A stretch of DNA of 64,000 nt. Origin: Clostridiales bacterium (GTDB lineage: Bacteria; Bacillota; Clostridia; Clostridiales; Clostridiaceae). A program made the position numbers and the translations under genes. Below, piece after piece: positions 60,901-64,000 of the stretch. The stretch lies in contig JAGHEJ010000041.1 of assembly GCA_017889345.1 (NCBI GenBank), forward strand, positions 29,138 through 93,137, given 5' to 3'. Every line of letters begins with the position of its first letter. Position 1 is the first letter of the stretch. Under the pieces are notes generated by a model, which worked only from the letters and a program-made list of their open reading frames with translations, had not been told where the DNA came from and ran no database searches.

Positions 60901-63238
60901 TTAAATCTAAGAAAAATGGAAAGATCATACAAAGTAAATAACTAATAGGAACCAAACTTCTCCTTAAATTATCCAATATTTTATATTTGGACAGTTTATT
61001 AATTCCCCTTCCTTTTACAAGATAAGAAATTAACTGCCAATCCCCTCTAACCCATCTATGAAGTCTTGAAAAACTAGATAAAATATTAGATGGAAAATCC
61101 TCTTCTATTTCAATATCTGAACTAAGTAAAACCCTTGAAAAACATCCTTCTATTAAATCATGACTTAAAATGGTATTTTCAGGAATAACATCCCATAAAA
61201 TCCTATCAAATACCTCAATATCAATAATTCCCTTTCCTGTAAAAATACTTTCAAAAAATAAATCTTGATATATATTAGCTGAAATTGAATTATAAGAAGA
61301 TGTCGCAACATTACCTACAAAAAGTTTTGAATAAAGAGTATTTAAAGAACTTTTAAATGCTACCGTTACTTTTGGTTGAATTATCCCATATCCTCTTACA
61401 ACCTTATTTCTCTTTTTAATATTTTTAATTACCGCTCTATTTAAAACATGATGTATGGACCCTATTAATTTCCATGCAGAATCTTTTTTAAGTTTGTTAT
61501 CAGAATCAATTGTTATTATATACCTTATATCTTTAAGCAATGGATAATCATCAAAATTTTCAAAGAAACTACTTTCTCTACCTTTTAAAAATTTTATAAA
61601 CTCCATTATTTTTCCACGTTTACGTTCCCAGCCCATATATGTTTTGTTACTATCACTATAAATCTTATTTCTAACAAACATATAAAATTTAGTTTCTTTT
61701 AACTTATACTTGTATCTTTCATTTAACTCATTTAAAGATTTTTTTGCATAATCATAAAGATTCTTATCATCAAACCCCTCATAAGATATTGCGTCTACAT
61801 AATCAAATAAAATTCCAAAATATATGTTTTTATTTTTATTACATATATAGCTTAACTCTAAATTTTTAAATACTTTATCTATATCCTCCTTACTTGTTAA
61901 AAGGGAAGGAATTATTACCATAGTTTTAGCTCCATCTGGAATTTTTTTTGAATAATCCATTTTAGGAACAAATTTTCTTGGAATTTTCCTTAAAAATATA
62001 TAGTTAATAAAATTAATTAAAACATCACTAACTATAATAAGTAATACAATACTCATTCCTACTGAAAAATAAATATTATCCACAATACTTAAGGTATATT
62101 TTAACAATAAAATTTCAGAAACTATAATTCCCACAAATAAGAATAGGAAATAAAGTAATTTTCCAAAACTTCTCTTAAAACTAATACTTTTATATATATT
62201 ACTTCCTTCATCTATTAAATAATATCCAACATGTTTTGAATAATTAAAATTTCCAGAAATAGAAAGATTTACAATTTTACAAGCTTCCAAATATTCATTT
62301 AGATTATTTTCTTCACATATTTTTTGAAGAGTTAATCTATAAAAATTCCTACTATCGTAATCCATATTAGGATAAATTCCTACAGGATCTTTTAAAAATT
62401 CTTTATGTATGGAATTAATTTTCTCAAGCTCATACTTCCAATTCATAAGAGAAATATTCCTTAGGGACTGTATGTACATGCTTATTTTAATTCTCATAGA
62501 GTTTAAACTATTTTCATTACGTTCTTTTAAGGATAAAATATTTAAATTTTCATTTTTTAAAGTTTTCTCTACACACTCTAAAATATTTTTATCATCTACA
62601 TTATTTTCCCTAAGTAAATCCACAAAATATTCAATTGAATAAAGAGAAGGGGAATTTCCCATAAATTTTCCTAATTTCTTTAAGGCAAGTTTTGTTTTAT
62701 TTTCCCCTAATAACTTCATTATGCTGTTAAATAAACTTTTACCTTGAAGTTTTTCTAGTTCTATTTTTGCCGTTGAATCTACTATATCGTATATATTTTG
62801 AATTATCGAATACTTTAAGAAAAAAGGTGTACTAGAAATTTCTCTTAACTTTAATTTTAACTTCTCCTCATATTCGTTTAATTCCTCAAAAAATTCCCTT
62901 TCATTAAATATATTTTTTTGATGTTGTAAAAAATATAAACAAAATACATAAATTCTAGGTGAAAACTCATTGTTAAATTTTACACAATCAAAATATTTAA
63001 CATTCATATAATCATCTTGTAAAAGATTTAACGCTTCATTTTCAATTAAAAACAAATTATCTATTATCCAGTTTGAGCTTTCTATAAGTTTGCAATCTGA
63101 AGATTTTACTTTTTGAATGCACTCTACATTTTTTAAAAATACATTATTTTGTTTTTTAAATTGATTTTTAAAAGGAATTTTCTTTATATATACCTCATCA
63201 TGCATATTAACTAAATTGAGTAAGTCGTATTTTATCAT
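54992..63238 (-). CDS. Giant NdvB-like membrane glycosyltransferase (GT84) with degenerate GH94 domain
   Basis: The 2748-residue protein resembles cyclic beta-1,2-glucan synthases. Order: soluble N-terminal region (1-360), membrane helices (about 365-420), GT84 transferase, membrane helices (about 760-930), a glucoamylase-like domain with ESGFYEFD and SYMSHHQGMSFLSL (near 1451), then two beta-sandwich/GH94-type regions to the end. The transferase looks active: ITIDSDN (near 574), SIFTGKGIIDIEVFD, LSHDLIEGCFSR and RLHRWVRGDWQL (near 729). The C-terminal GH94 part has lost its hallmark GDWNDG, ENGGQYTH and GGWTWYTGSA motifs. It probably makes a surface glucan without phosphorolytic trimming. 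The ATG follows AAGGGGAT; monocistronic. Confidence 0.85.
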   Translation of the reverse strand: MIKYDLLNLVNMHDEVYIKKIPFKNQFKKQNNVFLKNVECIQKVKSSDCKLIESSNWIIDNLFLIENEALNLLQDDYMNVKYFDCVKFNNEFSPRIYVFCLYFLQHQKNIFNEREFFEELNEYEEKLKLKLREISSTPFFLKYSIIQNIYDIVDSTAKIELEKLQGKSLFNSIMKLLGENKTKLALKKLGKFMGNSPSLYSIEYFVDLLRENNVDDKNILECVEKTLKNENLNILSLKERNENSLNSMRIKISMYIQSLRNISLMNWKYELEKINSIHKEFLKDPVGIYPNMDYDSRNFYRLTLQKICEENNLNEYLEACKIVNLSISGNFNYSKHVGYYLIDEGSNIYKSISFKRSFGKLLYFLFLFVGIIVSEILLLKYTLSIVDNIYFSVGMSIVLLIIVSDVLINFINYIFLRKIPRKFVPKMDYSKKIPDGAKTMVIIPSLLTSKEDIDKVFKNLELSYICNKNKNIYFGILFDYVDAISYEGFDDKNLYDYAKKSLNELNERYKYKLKETKFYMFVRNKIYSDSNKTYMGWERKRGKIMEFIKFLKGRESSFFENFDDYPLLKDIRYIITIDSDNKLKKDSAWKLIGSIHHVLNRAVIKNIKKRNKVVRGYGIIQPKVTVAFKSSLNTLYSKLFVGNVATSSYNSISANIYQDLFFESIFTGKGIIDIEVFDRILWDVIPENTILSHDLIEGCFSRVLLSSDIEIEEDFPSNILSSFSRLHRWVRGDWQLISYLVKGRGINKLSKYKILDNLRRSLVPISYLLCMIFPFFLDLRGRNLYYGIILLGFLFPCILDLTSLCAIPIYKESILEGASDLKNKLSQVYVMFSLIPYQGFMLIDAIIRSLVRLLFTKKNLLEWKTFQEVEKTSKVSLVYYFKKMSVVVLFGIIVLGLSIKLKVFEMIIPSITFLTIPIISYYLSKEYKIKEEKISNENNIFLKAISRSIFAYFEDFVNESTNYLVCDNYQEDPAVGIIKKTSPTNIGMSISSFIIGRDFGFITIVDMVDRVKNIINSLDALPVYRGHLYNWYDIEKCVPIGERYVSTVDSGNLLASYYLSKKSLEDILNKPLIHRDLVKGFEEMCYLSNNFNKNHSYKEIIDLGYKCESFTDYIGFLNKIIDKSNENILELIKENEDVYWHIKINESSNSFLREILSITCKINEMSSFKINKFGELFIKSNLCSLQQNLLEFKKNYNNSSVRSEVIDEKISKIIENVKNIVDDIKFLIVKISSKISGMDFKFLYRNERGLFSIGYDCENDVLDENCYDLLASEVRIASFLSIAKGDVPLSHWFKLGRVGVNLKGIKTLVSWSGTMFEYLMPMLYMKAYPETLFYETYRGCVYSQIKYANENKIPFGISESGFYEFDNNLNYQYKAFGVPTIAMKKDYENLVVSPYSSIMSAMVDIKNSLKNLRNLRSLGCLGKYGFYEAIDFTKLRDSKNEGYSVVKSYMSHHQGMSFLSLANILMNNLPQNRFENIIEIESVCELLHESVLNMSIKDIKDNLTPISSFDDIEFLPTIVKYKPDKICDMQIYSNGNYSLGISSSGGGYLKYKNEYISKLSNDFTNENSYGNIYINDLSEEEFFSSTYLPCRNNDISYICEFELDKVRFRAKSKDISVTNEIFISKDEDVEIRKVIIKNLTYKQKSLELTSYFESYILNKKFDYIDDKMMVICGNDREDLFMGHSIYFTDEGINNIEFENSKDRFIGINGNSKNPLCMYKSSSYGNDNKLVDENIMSIRSKITLNSYSHISVYFINSINDSKERVIQLIDKYRNVNMISNLIQNNAYNFKIMLNNLKIFPSELSLFNNMISKIIYGYPNKTYELERDININDLISHNIDPNIPMVSVEITNIKDLENVEILMKALVYFMRIRLEFNLIILNSYLRYDKYIDNEINKFILKYNLKDKINVNNGVYIILSNLYKNTYNIIKSISNIFIESSKESIYDQIGVLTNNNVNVMTESSKNLILPSNNETTNKNKVLRLNKYLFETANEISDYNDVTKYSIPKRVLKFYNSYGGFSKDYEEYVIKLNNVNLLPHNYRNILRNKYISTSILASGIMQTWAFDSKEFLLTGDYSDSESNLLGEGIYIREEEDIWSPTLNPVGNNEDYIVSYSYFETSIKNKYRNLNTLFKCFVPEGKKYKIVKLKFQNTSQEERVLNIYYFAPIFLGGRDDYSKKLSTYIQKDFEYIYGENKFSKDFKNIKAYLKLFGCYDVSFTGSKKEFLGINNGMFMPKGVNKHKLSNLTGICLESCLCVSGKIHLKSNETKEVYVMFGYDDNINGINFEINNFCKNEKLFKDLYNENLFLYENNYKEFNFKTEDEYLDGFLNGWALHQNNNEKFLLNNSFNGELNSCIDIIEKCFIYNYTNPIKSKKNIIRVFSNMYEDGTFKDKWSCLTKKYEINDCLYDLLWIVYVLIDYIKVTNDFEILNFEIKFVSDNDLKVKFSNIYNKCLTIINRGIYCESLNSPEVLKSINDVPTLFLLYKVMEDFEEILDKFNDSRNKIMFSKVKESLLSIFDNECFNGEFYINNLKDGIKNNNIYLLPQVLSLFCIKDNNIRNKVIYSIDKYLVNKDRGFVREYFKRDVGFMKNLENIQDSKTVILLSKALCDLNLNDKAYKYLNFLNPIIKTIDRNGANVYRKEPYIIPSKIEFRDGVLFKIINEDFNYPSSLFYRVCIQNILGFNLCSEGFYIDPHIPSNWKSYVMEYKREDAFYKIIVRRGENKSLKINGEKYVENFIEFDKEGDYIIDITI

Positions 63239-63348
63239 GTCCTATCCCCTTATCTAGAGAAATTTATCTTAATTTAAAAATTTCTTGAAATATATTCTAT
63301 TATTACCAATATTTTTTTTATTATTCATATTATTTTTAATATTATCTA

Positions 63349-63377
63349 TTGATATTTTTATATAAATTTTATATAAT
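63349..63377 (+). promoter_or_regulatory. Sigma-A promoter of adhE
   Basis: TTGATA (63349-63354), a 17-bp spacer and TATAAT (63372-63377) give a near-consensus promoter about 157 bp before the adhE ATG. Transcription should begin near 63384, inside the first Rex-like operator. Confidence 0.75.
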
Positions 63378-63381
63378 GTAT

Positions 63382-63399
63382 TTGTTATTAAATTAACAT
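63382..63399 (+). promoter_or_regulatory. Rex-like operator 1
   Basis: TTGTTAT-TAAA-TTAACAT matches the clostridial Rex consensus TTGTTAA-N4-TTAACAA at 12 of 14 specified bases. It overlaps the predicted transcription start. Confidence 0.7.
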
Positions 63400-63402
63400 A
63401 TT

Positions 63403-63420
63403 TTGTTAATTTAATAACAA
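63403..63420 (+). promoter_or_regulatory. Rex-like operator 2
   Basis: TTGTTAA-TTTA-ATAACAA matches the Rex consensus at 13 of 14 specified bases. Its centre is 21 bp from that of operator 1, two helical turns, so two Rex dimers could bind the same DNA face. Confidence 0.72.
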
Positions 63421-63533
63421 AAATAAATTATTTTAAAAAAACATATTTCATAAATAATTTTCTAAACATTTAGTAAAATATTTAAAATATATCTCTTAAT
63501 GAGAGTTATTTAAAATGGAGGTTGTTACCAATT

Positions 63534-64000
63534 ATGAAATCTAAACAACAAGTTTCTGAAAAACAAATTTCAGGTGTTCAATTAGCTATTGACTCTCTTG
63601 TTTTAAAAGCTAGAAAAGCTGAAGAAAAATTATTACAATTAAATCAAGAACAAATAAATAAAATCGTTGAAGCTATGTGTATCGCTGGAGCTTCTAAAAA
63701 CATAGAATTAGCTAAATTTGCTGTTGAAGAAACTGGACGTGGAGTTTTTGAAGATAAAGTTATTAAAAATTTATTTGCTACAGAATACATTCATCATGAT
63801 ATAAAACACGTAAAAACTGTTGGAATAATAAATGATGACCCTACAAAAGATTACTTTAATGTAGCTGAGCCTGTTGGAATAATAGCTGGAGTTACTCCTG
63901 TAACTAATCCAACTTCTACTGCTATGTTTAAAGCAATTATTTCTATAAAAACTAGAAATCCTATTATTTTTGCTTTCCACCCTTCTGCTCAAAAATGTAG
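63534..64000 (+). CDS. adhE: Bifunctional acetaldehyde-CoA/alcohol dehydrogenase AdhE, N-terminal part (partial)
   Basis: The first 155 codons of a gene cut by the right edge. The sequence encodes the aldehyde-dehydrogenase half of AdhE: LAKFAVEETGRGVFEDKVIK, KTVGIINDDPTKDYFNVAEP, VGIIAGVTPVTNPTSTAMFK and IKTRNPIIFAFHPSAQKC. AdhE reduces acetyl-CoA to ethanol and reoxidises NADH in fermentation. The ATG at 63534 follows GGAGG at 12-bp spacing. The ATG at 63515 leads quickly to a stop. Two Rex-like sites in the promoter fit NADH-controlled expression. Confidence 0.93.
   Translation, partial: MKSKQQVSEKQISGVQLAIDSLVLKARKAEEKLLQLNQEQINKIVEAMCIAGASKNIELAKFAVEETGRGVFEDKVIKNLFATEYIHHDIKHVKTVGIINDDPTKDYFNVAEPVGIIAGVTPVTNPTSTAMFKAIISIKTRNPIIFAFHPSAQKC

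Overview
The window is a very AT-rich chromosomal segment from a spore-forming, low-G+C Firmicute of the Clostridia type. It carries spore genes (the start of yabG, a CotS-family coat protein, dpaA), Clostridia-type metabolism (class II aldolase, L-serine dehydratase, AdhE, FeoAB) and flagellar fliF/fliE. Shine-Dalgarno sites are strong, intergenic regions are short, and many operons end in perfect hairpin terminators. The composition and the compact, partly degraded gene set fit a host-associated clostridium such as the segmented filamentous bacteria (Candidatus Arthromitus). That identification is an inference; there is no rRNA here to test it. I see no tRNA, rRNA, CRISPR array, insertion sequence or prophage.

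Left part (1-22500): yabG (partial), fabI, cotS, a divergent glycosyltransferase, trxB-trxA, degV, a frameshifted trmL, a VanW/G5 protein, ddl, plsC-nth, queG, a PRC/MgtE-N/CBS protein without a channel, sdaAB-sdaAA, a YetF-like pair, fba, thiT behind a TPP riboswitch, fliF-fliE in inverted order, and feoAB opposite a DtxR/MntR-type regulator.

Centre (22500-32700): a roughly 10 kb island of secreted or envelope proteins with no family I recognise. It holds two tandem paralogues with acidic tails, a polytopic membrane protein, and a three-gene operon of low-complexity proteins that share an ungapped C-terminal domain of about 46 residues. It also holds a membrane-anchored M28 peptidase homologue in which every metal ligand and catalytic position is substituted. 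This is the best candidate for an undescribed system, probably a surface or spore-envelope assembly.

Right part (32700-64000): an ndpA-like gene and two pepF genes, a LacI-type regulator, leuS, a HesB-like selenoprotein gene (in-frame TGA plus a SECIS-like hairpin), a SWIM/SNF2 helicase, trpS, a GGDEF protein, a phosphoesterase, a small alarmone synthetase, prfC, several small genes missed by length cut-offs, a methyltransferase gene broken at a (TA)4 tract, dpaA, and tyrS. Last come a 2748-residue NdvB-like glycosyltransferase whose phosphorylase domain looks dead, and the start of adhE. The adhE promoter is followed by two Rex-like operators spaced 21 bp centre to centre.

Themes: redox and metal homeostasis (Rex-adhE, FeoAB, thioredoxin, HesB selenoprotein), nucleotide second messengers (GGDEF, alarmone synthetase), spore formation, and surface decoration. 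Several proteins keep a fold but have lost catalytic residues, and two methyltransferase genes are interrupted at short-repeat or homopolymer tracts.
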